DNA of 64,000 nucleotides from JAUVPY01 sp034412795 (GTDB taxonomy: Bacteria; Chloroflexota; Anaerolineae; 4572-78; NAK82): positions 39,881 to 103,880 of the forward strand of contig DAOUMD010000036.1 in NCBI GenBank assembly GCA_034412795.1. The letters run 5' to 3'. The position numbers and the translations under genes were made by a program. Positions 34,392-42,519 of the stretch are shown here, in pieces (position 1 is the first letter of the stretch; every line of letters begins with the position of its first letter). Under the pieces are notes generated by a model. It made no database searches. It worked only from the letters and a program-made list of their open reading frames with translations, and was not told the origin of the DNA.

Positions 34392-35615
34392 ATGAACTCA
34401 TTATTTGAAAGTCTGCGCATCGCCCTGATCGGGTTGACGAGCAATAAGGTACGAGCCGCATTGACGATGCTGGGCATCATCATCGGCGTGGCCGCCGTCA
34501 TCGCCCTGGTTTCAGTCGGCCAGGGATTTTCGACTTACGTCACCGACCAGTTTGAGGGTCTGGGTACCAACGTGCTTTTCATATTACCCGACCAGGAGGC
34601 GAGGGACAACGGTGAGCCGCTGACAACCGGCGACGCTACCGCCCTGCTCGATTCGCTGGCTCTGCCCGGCGTCAAAACAATGGCGCCTGACTACCGGCGA
34701 GCTGCCCTGGTCAGCTACAGTGGACAGGAAGTTTCGACCACGGTAAGTGGAGTCACACCCGAATTTCAGACCATTCGAAATTACGAATTGACCATCGGCC
34801 GCTTCATCGACCAACAAGAGGTGGAACACCGGGGGCGAGTGGCGGTGTTGGGCTATAGCGTGGCCCAGGAGTTCTTTCCGGGAGACTCCTATCCCATTGG
34901 CGAAATCATCCGCCTGAACGATGTCCCCTTTGAGATCATCGGCGTGCTGGACGAAAAAGGGAGCACCGGTCCGATGGACAACGATGACTTTGTCTTCATC
35001 CCACTGGCCACAGCCCAGACCCGTCTTTTCAGCGCCGACACGATGCGCGGAGATTACGTGATCTCAAACATCAACGTGCAGGTCCGCTCCGAGGAAGAGA
35101 TGGCATCTACGACGGCAGACATCACCGACATACTGCGCCAGCGTCATCACATCGAGCCGGATGAAGCGAACGATTTCACGATTATCAACCAGGCCGACTT
35201 ACTCGACACAGCCTCCAGCATCACCGGCGTGCTGACTGCCTTTCTGGGGTCCATCGCCGCCATTTCGTTGCTGGTGGGAGGCATCGGCATTATGAACATC
35301 ATGCTGGTGTCCGTCACCGAGCGAACGCGGGAAATCGGTCTGCGCAAAGCCATCGGTGCCGGGCGCAGCGACATCCTGTGGCAGTTTCTCATTGAGGCCA
35401 TGACCCTATCACTCATCGGTGGTCTGGTTGGGATCGCGCTGGGTATCACCAGTTCGCAGCTCATCGGCCCCGCGCTGAAACTGGAGATTGCTGTGTCCGT
35501 GAGCACCATTCTGCTGGCGGCTGGTTTCTCGGCGACGGTGGGGTTGTTCTTCGGCATCTACCCTGCTATGCGAGCGGCAAGTCTGCACCCAATCGATGCA
35601 TTGCGTTATGAATGA
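34392..35615 (+). CDS. MacB-type ABC transporter permease
   Basis: A 407-residue permease with the MacB/FtsX layout: N-terminal helix (MNSLFESLRIALIGLTSNK then MLGIIIGVAAVIALVSVGQG), a large extracytoplasmic domain (about residues 45-280) and three C-terminal helices (GSIAAISLLVGGIGIMNIML). The signature RTREIGLRKAIGAG follows. The ATG at 34392 is chosen for AGGAGAGG just upstream; the longer frame reads through the repeat. With the two upstream genes it makes a tripartite-like efflux pump, but no outer-membrane channel is nearby. Confidence 0.92.
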   Translation: MNSLFESLRIALIGLTSNKVRAALTMLGIIIGVAAVIALVSVGQGFSTYVTDQFEGLGTNVLFILPDQEARDNGEPLTTGDATALLDSLALPGVKTMAPDYRRAALVSYSGQEVSTTVSGVTPEFQTIRNYELTIGRFIDQQEVEHRGRVAVLGYSVAQEFFPGDSYPIGEIIRLNDVPFEIIGVLDEKGSTGPMDNDDFVFIPLATAQTRLFSADTMRGDYVISNINVQVRSEEEMASTTADITDILRQRHHIEPDEANDFTIINQADLLDTASSITGVLTAFLGSIAAISLLVGGIGIMNIMLVSVTERTREIGLRKAIGAGRSDILWQFLIEAMTLSLIGGLVGIALGITSSQLIGPALKLEIAVSVSTILLAAGFSATVGLFFGIYPAMRAASLHPIDALRYE

Positions 35616-35640
35616 GGCTATGTGATGCGTAAAACGTAAA

Positions 35641-35752
35641 ACGTCTCTACTGAAAAACCAGGTTTTTGACGAGATGAAAGGGATGGTGTGCCAAATTCTG
35701 GCCAGAATGGGTGCATTTCAGGGAATGCACCGACAAAAAACCTGGTTTTTAG
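35641..35752. repeat. Palindromic element family B, copy 2
   Basis: Inverted relative to and highly similar to 30282-30394. It begins ACGTCTCTACTGAAAAACC and has AAAAACCAGG-like palindromes at both ends, AATTCTGGCCAGAAT and the hairpin GTGCATT...AATGCAC in the middle. GCGTAAAACGTAAAACG precedes it. It occupies the gap after the MacB-like permease gene. Confidence 0.85.
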
Positions 35753-35843
35753 GTGAAGAGGTGAGGGCTATCGTCAGCAAGACACGGCATTGTCAAACTA
35801 ATCGCTCGGACTCCGAGCAAAATCGAAAGAGGTATCTATCAAG

Positions 35844-36956
35844 ATGAAAATCTTTAGAGGAAACGGATGGAAAATTGTTAGCGTTGTTCTGATATGCATG
35901 CTGGGCATGATCTTTGCCCCGGGCGTGGCGGCTCAGAGCGGGGACAGACCTGAGAAAGGGACGCTCGTCTTTCAGACGGCCAGCGGCGGTCCCATCTATG
36001 TGGTCAATGTCAATGTTGGTGATCTGCGCTATCTGACTACCGGCATCGACCCTGCCCTGTCGCCCGACGGCCAGTGGGTGGCCTTCACTCGCTGGGATGA
36101 TACCCAGCACGGGGCATTAGGCAGCTTATGGGTGATCAACGTGGATGGCACGGACGAGCGGCTTATCTTGGAAGATGTTAGCCAGCCCAAAGCGCCGGTG
36201 TGGTCGCCGGATGGCACACAAATCGCCATCAGCATGCAACAAGGAGGCCGGTTGAAAGCGGAGCAAACGTGTAGCCGCTCATTGCCAAATGAACCGATCG
36301 AAGATAAAGAGGACATCCGGGTAGTGGTTGAAATCGACGGCGATGGCGAGATTGACACCAAGCTATGCTACACACTGCTACCCCATCCCTTCTGGGGACT
36401 GCGGGTGGTGGATGCAGCAACTGGGGACCATGAAGACCTGCCCGGTGATCGCTTCTCCTACGCTCCAGATTGGGACCCGGCCAACGATTGGCATCTGGTC
36501 TACGATGGTGAGGGTGGGCTGGTCAGCTTGGACCTCACGCGAAGCGAGGACACAACTTGGGCGCTGACGAATGATCCGAACGACCACACGCCGGTCTTCT
36601 CGCCTGATGGGAGGGTAATCGCCGTCAGCTATTGGCAGCACGACCACTGGGAGATCCACGTGATAAACTCGGACGGCAGCGGGCGTATCCGTCTGACCGA
36701 GACTTCTTTGCGGGCCATTGTGGAGCAGCGCATCAACGGCGAAGAGCCGCGGTCGTGGAACAACGTGGCCCCCGCCTGGTCCCCCGATGGGGGACAGATC
36801 GCTTTTTTCACCGACCGCACCGGATGTTGGGAAATCTGGGTGATGCAAGCCGATGGTAGCGGTCAACACCCACTTTTCCCGCAGGAAATGCAGGCCGAGC
36901 TTAACCTGCAATACAATGGGGTAGACGAGCGAATGATCTCGTGGGAAGCGGAGTGA
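35844..36956 (+). CDS. Secreted TolB-like PD40 beta-propeller protein
   Basis: A 370-residue exported protein with a signal peptide (WKIVSVVLICMLGMIFAPGVAAQ) and several PD40/WD40-like blades, visible as PALSPDGQWVAFTRW, APVWSPDGTQIAIS, TPVFSPDGRVIAVSYW and APAWSPDGGQIAFFTDR. Two cysteine-containing loops interrupt blades. Such propellers mediate protein contacts outside the membrane; no catalytic site is evident. It is convergent with the aminotransferase gene, with 22 bases between stops. Confidence 0.85.
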   Translation: MKIFRGNGWKIVSVVLICMLGMIFAPGVAAQSGDRPEKGTLVFQTASGGPIYVVNVNVGDLRYLTTGIDPALSPDGQWVAFTRWDDTQHGALGSLWVINVDGTDERLILEDVSQPKAPVWSPDGTQIAISMQQGGRLKAEQTCSRSLPNEPIEDKEDIRVVVEIDGDGEIDTKLCYTLLPHPFWGLRVVDAATGDHEDLPGDRFSYAPDWDPANDWHLVYDGEGGLVSLDLTRSEDTTWALTNDPNDHTPVFSPDGRVIAVSYWQHDHWEIHVINSDGSGRIRLTETSLRAIVEQRINGEEPRSWNNVAPAWSPDGGQIAFFTDRTGCWEIWVMQADGSGQHPLFPQEMQAELNLQYNGVDERMISWEAE

Positions 36957-36978
36957 GGAAATGGAGAAGTCGTGGGGC

Positions 36979-38196
36979 TCAGACCCACTCCGAGCGAGCT
37001 TCCTGGTCCCCTCTCTGCCTTTCGGCCAGTACCTCTTCGAGCGCCTTCAAGAAGTCCTCGATGTCCTTGCGGTCGACGGTCAGCCCAGGATCGAGTCTCA
37101 GCACGCTTACACCCGGCCGCCGCGCCAGGACGAAGCCTCGGCGCACCAGCTCTCGTTGGGTCCGGATCGTAAACGACGTTTCCGCATCATCCATCAATTC
37201 AAGCGCCACCATCAATCCCCGCGCACGGACCTCCTTGATTTGGCCCGTGCGCGCCTTGATACCCTCCAGGCCGGCCACGAGTATGGCCGCAATGTCCCTG
37301 CTCTGCTCGATCAGCCCTTCCTCTCGTATGACCCGGACGACCTCCCGAGCCACAGCCGCCCCGAGCGGATCATTTTGATGGGACTGGGCGTACTTCACGG
37401 GCCTGCTCCCCAGTCGGTTTATCACGCCGGGCGCAAAGGCAGTCACGCTGATGGGATAACCATTACCGATGCCCTTGCCCAGTGCGACGATGTCCGGCGA
37501 GAACCCATAGTGCTGGTAGCCGAACCAGGTCCCAGTCCGACCGATGCCCGTGGTTACTTCATTCACAAGAACGAGTCCATCGTTCTTCTTGACGACGCCG
37601 ACGATGTTCCGGATCAGCTTCTCGGGCGGAAAGCGGACCAGCCCCGAAGAACTGCCGGGCTCAAAGAGGAATCCCCCGATCTGGTGGTATGGGATCGCTG
37701 CCCAATGCTCGCAGCCCTCATGACACTCCCCGGACTCCGGGCACGAGGCGCATGCCGCCCAATCGAAACAGAACCACTCATTCTCCCGTTTCCTACTCGC
37801 CGATCCGTAGGCTCCGAAGTAGGAGTCGGTCATCGTCATCAGCAAAGGCCGGTCGACAACCGATTGGGCGACCCGGACGCCGTATTCGACGGCCTCGCTT
37901 CCCGAGCACAGGAACACGCACTTTCCGTCTTCGAGCTCCAACAAGGACAGAATCTCCCGCGCAGCCTCCTCTACGATCCCGCTCGAGTAATTGAAACCCG
38001 TGTGACTGATCCAGGCCGACTGCTCTGTGATCGCACGGGTTATCCTCGGATTCCCGTGCCCTATCGACGTGCACCAGACGCCGGACTCAAGATCGACGTA
38101 TCTTTTTCCTCGGGAGTCGTAGAGATGACAGTTCTCGGCTCGGACGATGTCCCCCAAGAGCAGCTCGTGACCAGGATACCAAACGAGGTGAGTCAT
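36979..38196 (-). CDS. Class III PLP aminotransferase with Cys-rich insertion
   Basis: A 405-residue fold-type I enzyme (acetylornithine/4-aminobutyrate transaminase class). Visible are YVDLESGVWCTSIGHGNP, FLCSGSEAVEYG, VNEVTTGIGRTG and the PLP lysine in DIVALGKGIGNGYP. Around residues 165-185 an insertion CASCPESGECHEGCEHW carries a CxxC-x5-C-x3-C cluster not usual for the class and likely to bind a metal. The ATG at 38196 has GGAGG upstream; the ATG at 38208 overlaps the preceding frame's TAA. The substrate is unknown. Confidence 0.85.
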   Translation of the reverse strand: MTHLVWYPGHELLLGDIVRAENCHLYDSRGKRYVDLESGVWCTSIGHGNPRITRAITEQSAWISHTGFNYSSGIVEEAAREILSLLELEDGKCVFLCSGSEAVEYGVRVAQSVVDRPLLMTMTDSYFGAYGSASRKRENEWFCFDWAACASCPESGECHEGCEHWAAIPYHQIGGFLFEPGSSSGLVRFPPEKLIRNIVGVVKKNDGLVLVNEVTTGIGRTGTWFGYQHYGFSPDIVALGKGIGNGYPISVTAFAPGVINRLGSRPVKYAQSHQNDPLGAAVAREVVRVIREEGLIEQSRDIAAILVAGLEGIKARTGQIKEVRARGLMVALELMDDAETSFTIRTQRELVRRGFVLARRPGVSVLRLDPGLTVDRKDIEDFLKALEEVLAERQRGDQEARSEWV

Positions 38197-38207
38197 GTGT
38201 GCCTCCA

Positions 38208-38480
38208 TTAGCGCTTCCGCCAGGCCGCTTCGAAGCGCTCGATGATGTCTGGATTGCCCAATACGTTGGAGTACGATCTTGTGCCGGATGCACCACCGGT
38301 CGAGCCTTTCCCTATCACCGCCATCCATTACCTGGCGGTACCAGGTGACGCACAGATCGTCAAAAATGGCCCGCGCCTGTGGCTCAGTCTGGCTTGGAGC
38401 CGAGCGCGGCGCTCGGCGTTGGCTTCGGCGTAACCGGCTGGTGTTTGGAGCAGGATATCACGGTCGATTCTGGGGGACAT
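38208..38480 (-). pseudogene. Small gene broken by two frameshifts, upstream of the aminotransferase
   Basis: From the ATG at 38480, the frame gives MSPRIDRDILLQTPAGYAEA then NAERRARLQA. Coding character then shifts to a second frame (QARAIFDDLCVTWYRQVMDG then GDRERLDRWC) and to a third (VLGNPDIIERFEAAWRKR, stop TAA at 38208). Joined, this would be a protein of about 90 residues ending in a TAATG overlap with the aminotransferase. Two indels point to decay or sequencing error. The function is not recognised. Confidence 0.55.
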
Positions 38481-38735
38481 TTGATGCATACTCTGCTTTC
38501 ATTTCTGTAGCGCACCGGCTCACCTCTGCATCCAATTATACAAGAGTTTACAGCTTGCGGCTAATGCTAATAGGCGCTCGGCGGTGCTGTAGACAATTAA
38601 CAGGAACGCTCTAGCGCATCGCGATAGGTGGGATGGGTGGAAGGTTGGAAGAATAGAGCGCGCCCAGTGCAACGTAAGTCTTCCCTCCCAATCCACCCCT
38701 TGAATCCCTCCTTTGGGGGATGACACTCCACCCAT

Positions 38736-38748
38736 TTCTAAAATAGAA
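38736..38748. promoter_or_regulatory. TTCTA-AAA-TAGAA palindrome upstream of the CotH-like gene
   Basis: A perfect 5+5 palindrome in an AT-rich patch, 128 bases upstream of the CotH-like start. The rest of the 395-base gap (38481-38875) holds GGTGGAAGG-like microrepeats and no convincing gene. Confidence 0.3.
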
Positions 38749-38875
38749 TTAGTGCAGGGTGGATAGTGCGTTGCAACCTGCCTCAAACGGGTTTCGTATA
38801 TTAGATATAAGCGGGGAGGTTTCAACGCCTCACCGAGGGCTCAGCAACGTCCAAATAGAACCGGGGGAGGGTAAT

Positions 38876-40507
38876 ATGTATCTTAGACTGACAAACCTAG
38901 TATCGTTTATTGGTGTAATTCTGATCTTGTTGGCGAGTGTTCCCCTCACAGCCTCAGCAGCAGCGCCACCCCAAGCTACCGAAGCCATTCACTTCTCTCA
39001 AGATAGCCAGGTGTCCAATCTCCCCTTGCAGGTGGCGCTGACCAACCTGGTAGGCGGGACCATCCGCTACACGACCGACGGGGCCTTGCCAAACCTCAAC
39101 AGCACACCCTACACCAGTCCTTTCACCATCGGCGAGTCAACCGTCATCCGCGCCCAGGTCTTTGATGCTGCGGGGGTTCCCGTAGGCGACGTGTACACCA
39201 AGTCATATCTGATCGCGGACTACGAGCAGACCATTCCCGTGGTCTCGGTCGTGGCCGATTGGGGGGACCTGGACACGCTGCACGCCCATCCCACCCAGCG
39301 GGGCCGGGAATGGGAGCGCCCCATCAACATCGAGTACTTCGAGCCGGGTGGCACGCTGGGCTTCAATGTCAAGGCCGGTATCCGTATACACGGCGGCCGG
39401 TCGCGGGCCATCAGCCCCAAGAAGTCGTATCGCATCTACTTCCGCAAGTCGTACGGAGGGCCGGGCCGGCTCGATTATCCGCTGTTTGAGGACAGCGAGG
39501 TGACCAAGTTTGACAAGCTGGTGCTGCGAGCCGGGTACAACGATGCCTTCACCTACCTGGATGAGGCGTTTCAGCCCACGGTGCAGTCCACAGGCGCGGC
39601 GTATATCCGCGACCAGGTGACGCGCAATCTGCACCGGGATATGGGGCAGCCGATCGCGCACGGGAGCTGGGTGCTGCTGTACCTCAACGGCGAGTTCTGG
39701 GGGCTGTACAACCTGACCGAGCGGATTGATCTACAGTTCCTGCAATCCTACTCCGACAAAGAGGCGCAGTGGGACATCATCGAGAAAGCAGTGAGCACCG
39801 AGACGGGCGAGTGGATCAGCCGTGAAATGGTAAGAGATGGCAATTACGGGGGCTGGCTTGACAACCAGAACTGGCTGGGGAGCGTCGATTTCTCAAACCC
39901 GGCCAACATCGGCGAACTGGAGTGGCGGGTGGATATGGAAAATGTGTTCTCCTATATGTTCCTACAGGCGTATGTGCAGAACTATGACTGGCCGGGCAAC
40001 AACTGGACCGTATACCAACGCACCGACGCAGGCGCCCAGGGAGCTGAACGCAAGTGGCGCATGATTGTTTGGGACGCTGAATACGCGTTCGGCGGCGGCC
40101 CCCAGGGCTTCAAGACGGATATGAATACGCTGGTCAAGGTCTATAGTCCCCACGATAGCATTACCCGTATCCTGGAGAAGCCATTCATCGACAACTGCGG
40201 GTTGAAGGTCCGCTTTGTCGAGAGAGCGCGGGAATACCTGGGCGTGGAGAACGTGGAAGGCAAGCCCGCCGATCAGGTGGGCCAGCTTTCCGGGGAACGG
40301 GTGAGAGCCGAAATCGTGAAGCAGGCGGCGACCGTCCGGCCCTTCATCCAGATGGAGGCAGAGCGGTGGGTGCCTGGCACGGGGATGGGGGTGGAGTTGT
40401 TTGACCAGAACGTTGAGAATATGTTGAGATTTGCGGATGAACGCGAAGAGGTCATCTTGCATCACCTGGATGAACTGAGATACCAGACCTTTACTGAATG
40501 CAAGTGA
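38876..40507 (+). CDS. Secreted CotH-family protein with chitobiase-like domain
   Basis: A 543-residue exported protein from the ATG at 38876, behind GGGGGAGGG. A signal peptide (residues 1-31) is followed by a chitobiase/fn3-like domain (GGTIRYTTDGALPNLNSTPY), then a CotH kinase-type domain (SYRIYFRKSYG, DKLVLRAGYNDA, YLNGEFWGLYNLTERID, MIVWDAEYAFGG). CotH proteins are atypical protein kinases first known from spore coats. In non-sporulating bacteria similar genes encode surface or spent-matrix proteins of unclear role. Catalytic activity is not demonstrated here. Confidence 0.87.
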   Translation: MYLRLTNLVSFIGVILILLASVPLTASAAAPPQATEAIHFSQDSQVSNLPLQVALTNLVGGTIRYTTDGALPNLNSTPYTSPFTIGESTVIRAQVFDAAGVPVGDVYTKSYLIADYEQTIPVVSVVADWGDLDTLHAHPTQRGREWERPINIEYFEPGGTLGFNVKAGIRIHGGRSRAISPKKSYRIYFRKSYGGPGRLDYPLFEDSEVTKFDKLVLRAGYNDAFTYLDEAFQPTVQSTGAAYIRDQVTRNLHRDMGQPIAHGSWVLLYLNGEFWGLYNLTERIDLQFLQSYSDKEAQWDIIEKAVSTETGEWISREMVRDGNYGGWLDNQNWLGSVDFSNPANIGELEWRVDMENVFSYMFLQAYVQNYDWPGNNWTVYQRTDAGAQGAERKWRMIVWDAEYAFGGGPQGFKTDMNTLVKVYSPHDSITRILEKPFIDNCGLKVRFVERAREYLGVENVEGKPADQVGQLSGERVRAEIVKQAATVRPFIQMEAERWVPGTGMGVELFDQNVENMLRFADEREEVILHHLDELRYQTFTECK

Positions 40508-40548
40508 GTGGCGAGTAGAGTGAGATTTTTACAAAAGACGCAAGACTT

Positions 40549-40581
40549 TTCCACCAGATCTCCACATTTGCCCGTTATAGT
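40549..40581 (+). promoter_or_regulatory. OmpR-type box promoter of the duplicated secreted protein
   Basis: Direct repeats TTCCACCAGAT (40549-40559) and CTCCACATTTG (40560-40570), then -10 TATAGT at 40576-40581. The distance from the final repeat to the -10 equals that at 31845-31899, 43827-43881 and 46415-46447. Confidence 0.7.
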
Positions 40582-40638
40582 TAAAGCAGAACGATCATTA
40601 CGGGCAACAAAACCAATAACCTAAAAAGGAGATCACTC

Positions 40639-41493
40639 ATGAACAAATTCTTGAAGATCGCAGGCATTTCCGCGCTGGTGGCAGTAGTAGGGGTAGTTAC
40701 GGTGAGCGCCGTGGCTTTCGCCCAGGAACCACCCTGGAAGCCCTCTTTTCGCTCAAAGATGCCACTCCACGGGCCGTTCGGCGGCGGGCGCGGACATGGT
40801 ATTGACGGCCCTTTGGGCATAAGCTTTGAGGAGGCCCAGACGTACCGGGAGCAGATGGGCGAAGCCTTCGCCGAGGCGCTGGGCATAAGCGTAGAGGAAT
40901 TGGAAGCCGCTATCGCCGAGGAGCAGACCCCCTGTGAAATCGTCGAGGCCCAAGGCCTGGACGCGGCCGAAGTGTGGGACGCTACGGCGAGCGCCCGCCA
41001 GGAGCTCCTCCAGCAAGCGGTGGCTGATGGGCTGCTGACCCAGAGGCAGGCCGATTGGATCAGCGAGCGCATGGCTGACCACAATCCCGGTGAGTGGTGC
41101 GACGGCGACGGCCCGCCAGCCTTCTTCGATGGTAGGCGAGATCATGGCCTCGACAGTCTGTTGAGGCACCGCCCCTTCGGCACGATGGGGGCTGGCTTCG
41201 AGGAGGCCCAGGCATACCGGGAGGATATAGGCCAGGCTTTCGCTGAGGCGCTGGGTATGAGCGTTGACGAACTGGAAGCTGCCATCGCCGAAGGTCAGAC
41301 AGCCTGCGAGATCATCGAGGCTCAGGACCTGGACCCGGCCGAGGTGTGGGAAGCCACCGAGGATGCCCGCCAGGATATCCTTCAACAGGCCGTGGCAGAT
41401 GAACTGCTGACCCAGGGGCAAGCCAACTGGATCAGCGAGCGCATGGCGGATCACGACCCCAGCGGTTTGTGCTCGACGGCAAGTGAGAGATAA
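40639..41493 (+). CDS. Secreted protein with two homologous helical repeats
   Basis: A 284-residue exported protein. It has a signal peptide ending VAFAQ (about residue 30), a Gly/Pro-rich segment, then a roughly 95-residue unit present twice (about 58-152 and 183-278). Each unit has FEEAQ.YRE.....FAEALG then a VEELEAAIAE-type helix, CEI[IV]EAQ, and LLTQ.QA.WISERMADH, with a conserved Cys in each and another near each unit's end. The pattern resembles sequential EF-like helical repeats in other envelope-stress proteins, but I know of no characterised function. AAAAGGAGATC precedes the start. It shares the 11-bp operator with the two-component system. Confidence 0.8.
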   Translation: MNKFLKIAGISALVAVVGVVTVSAVAFAQEPPWKPSFRSKMPLHGPFGGGRGHGIDGPLGISFEEAQTYREQMGEAFAEALGISVEELEAAIAEEQTPCEIVEAQGLDAAEVWDATASARQELLQQAVADGLLTQRQADWISERMADHNPGEWCDGDGPPAFFDGRRDHGLDSLLRHRPFGTMGAGFEEAQAYREDIGQAFAEALGMSVDELEAAIAEGQTACEIIEAQDLDPAEVWEATEDARQDILQQAVADELLTQGQANWISERMADHDPSGLCSTASER

Positions 41494-41575
41494 GGCCGGG
41501 CTTCCGCGGCGACGGCTTTTGACCCGGGCGCTACGATCCCAAGGACCAAGGTCGACCCAGGTTGATGTACTGCAC

Positions 41576-41611
41576 AAGGCGGGGGAGATGAGAATTGACC
41601 TCCCCCGCCTT
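41576..41611 (+). terminator. Terminator-like hairpin after the duplicated secreted protein
   Basis: A perfect 12-bp stem AAGGCGGGGGAG / CTCCCCCGCCTT with a 12-nt loop lies 83 bases after the stop at 41493. The T run that follows is short. Confidence 0.6.
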
Positions 41612-41613
41612 TC

Positions 41614-42069
41614 ACTGACGGCCACGACATCCGCTCCGTGCAGCAGCAATCGATCCGGAAGCAATTGGCCATCGCCCGGGCTGTGCTGGCCGATCATAAC
41701 TACGCGTTTCTGGCGACGGAGTCAGTTCAAGCCGATCGGGCGGCAGAGTGCGCGTTGGACCAGGGGGCTGACAAATTCTGGCAGTATCACGACCTGCTGT
41801 TCGCTAATCAGGGGATCGGTCGAGACGCATTTTCCAAGGCTCGATTGATAAGGTATGCCGAGCAGATCGGTCTGGACATCACCACTTTTCGCACCTGTCT
41901 CAACTCAAATGTAAAGGCTGGCGAGGTTCAATCTGATTTGGATGAAGGGAACAGTCTAGGCGTCAGCTCGACCCCGACTTGGGTCCTCAATGGCCAGATT
42001 GAGCGTGGTGCGTTGCCCGAAAGTAACCTACGCCAACTTTTTGAGGCGTTGCTGTCACAGGGGTCGTAA
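41614..42069 (+). pseudogene. DsbA-like thioredoxin-fold remnant without CxxC
   Basis: The recognisable part spans FTDGHDIRSVQQQSIRKQL to the stop at 42069 and includes AAECALDQGADKFWQYHDLL and GVSSTPTWVLNGQ (cis-Pro loop), the C-terminal half of DsbA-family disulfide oxidoreductases. Where homologues have FxCPYC the sequence reads FTDGHDIRS, and upstream the same frame meets a TGA (41596) inside the terminator hairpin. No convincing start exists except GTG 41638. It is most likely a 5'-truncated, redox-inactive remnant. Confidence 0.6.
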
Positions 42070-42120
42070 GCCAAAGCAAAGAGCTTCCCTTGGATCGCTA
42101 CCCTCCCATGTAAAGCGCGC

Positions 42121-42498
42121 CTATCTGCCAGTGTAGACCGAGCCGTCAGGCATAATCGTTCCCTCAAGCGAGGCCGCCCTGGCAAGCTGTTCATCCGCTG
42201 CCAGGGCTCCCACTAGATTGGCCCCGCGCAGGTCGGCATCGGACAGGTTCGCCCCGCTCAAGTCGGCTCCCCCCAGGTTAGCGTTGGTCAGATTGGCACC
42301 ACTCAGATCGGCGCGTATCAGAATGGCCTCGCGCAGATTCGCGCTGCTTAGGTTGACCCGGCTCAAGTTCAGAAAACTCAGATCAGCCCCTGCCAGGTGT
42401 GCTTTGCGCCTGTTGAGGTAGATCTGAAACAGTCTGCCCCGCAGGGCAAGATTGGCTTTGTACCCAGTGAGATAAACCCGATAAAGCAATTGTCTCAT
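42121..42498 (-). CDS. Pentapeptide-repeat protein
   Basis: A 125-residue protein whose middle (residues 31-98) is about thirteen pentapeptide repeats of the A(D/N)LXX type (ADLSGANLTNANLGGADLSG). These form a right-handed quadrilateral beta helix. The N-terminal 30 residues are basic and aromatic (MRQLLYRVYLTGYKANLALR) and may attach to membrane or nucleic acid. The function cannot be inferred. It lies 21 bases downstream of the SDR gene on the same strand. Confidence 0.85.
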   Translation of the reverse strand: MRQLLYRVYLTGYKANLALRGRLFQIYLNRRKAHLAGADLSFLNLSRVNLSSANLREAILIRADLSGANLTNANLGGADLSGANLSDADLRGANLVGALAADEQLARAASLEGTIMPDGSVYTGR

Positions 42499-42519
42499 GA
42501 GCTACACTTCAACCTGAAC

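Noticed and set aside
38520..38825. Minus-strand frame of about 100 codons upstream of the CotH-like gene
   Set aside because: It runs across microrepeats and lacks a ribosome site or domain, so it was not called.
41596..41598. TGA before the DsbA remnant as a second selenocysteine codon
   Set aside because: It falls inside a terminator hairpin and not at the CxxC position, so read-through is not supported.
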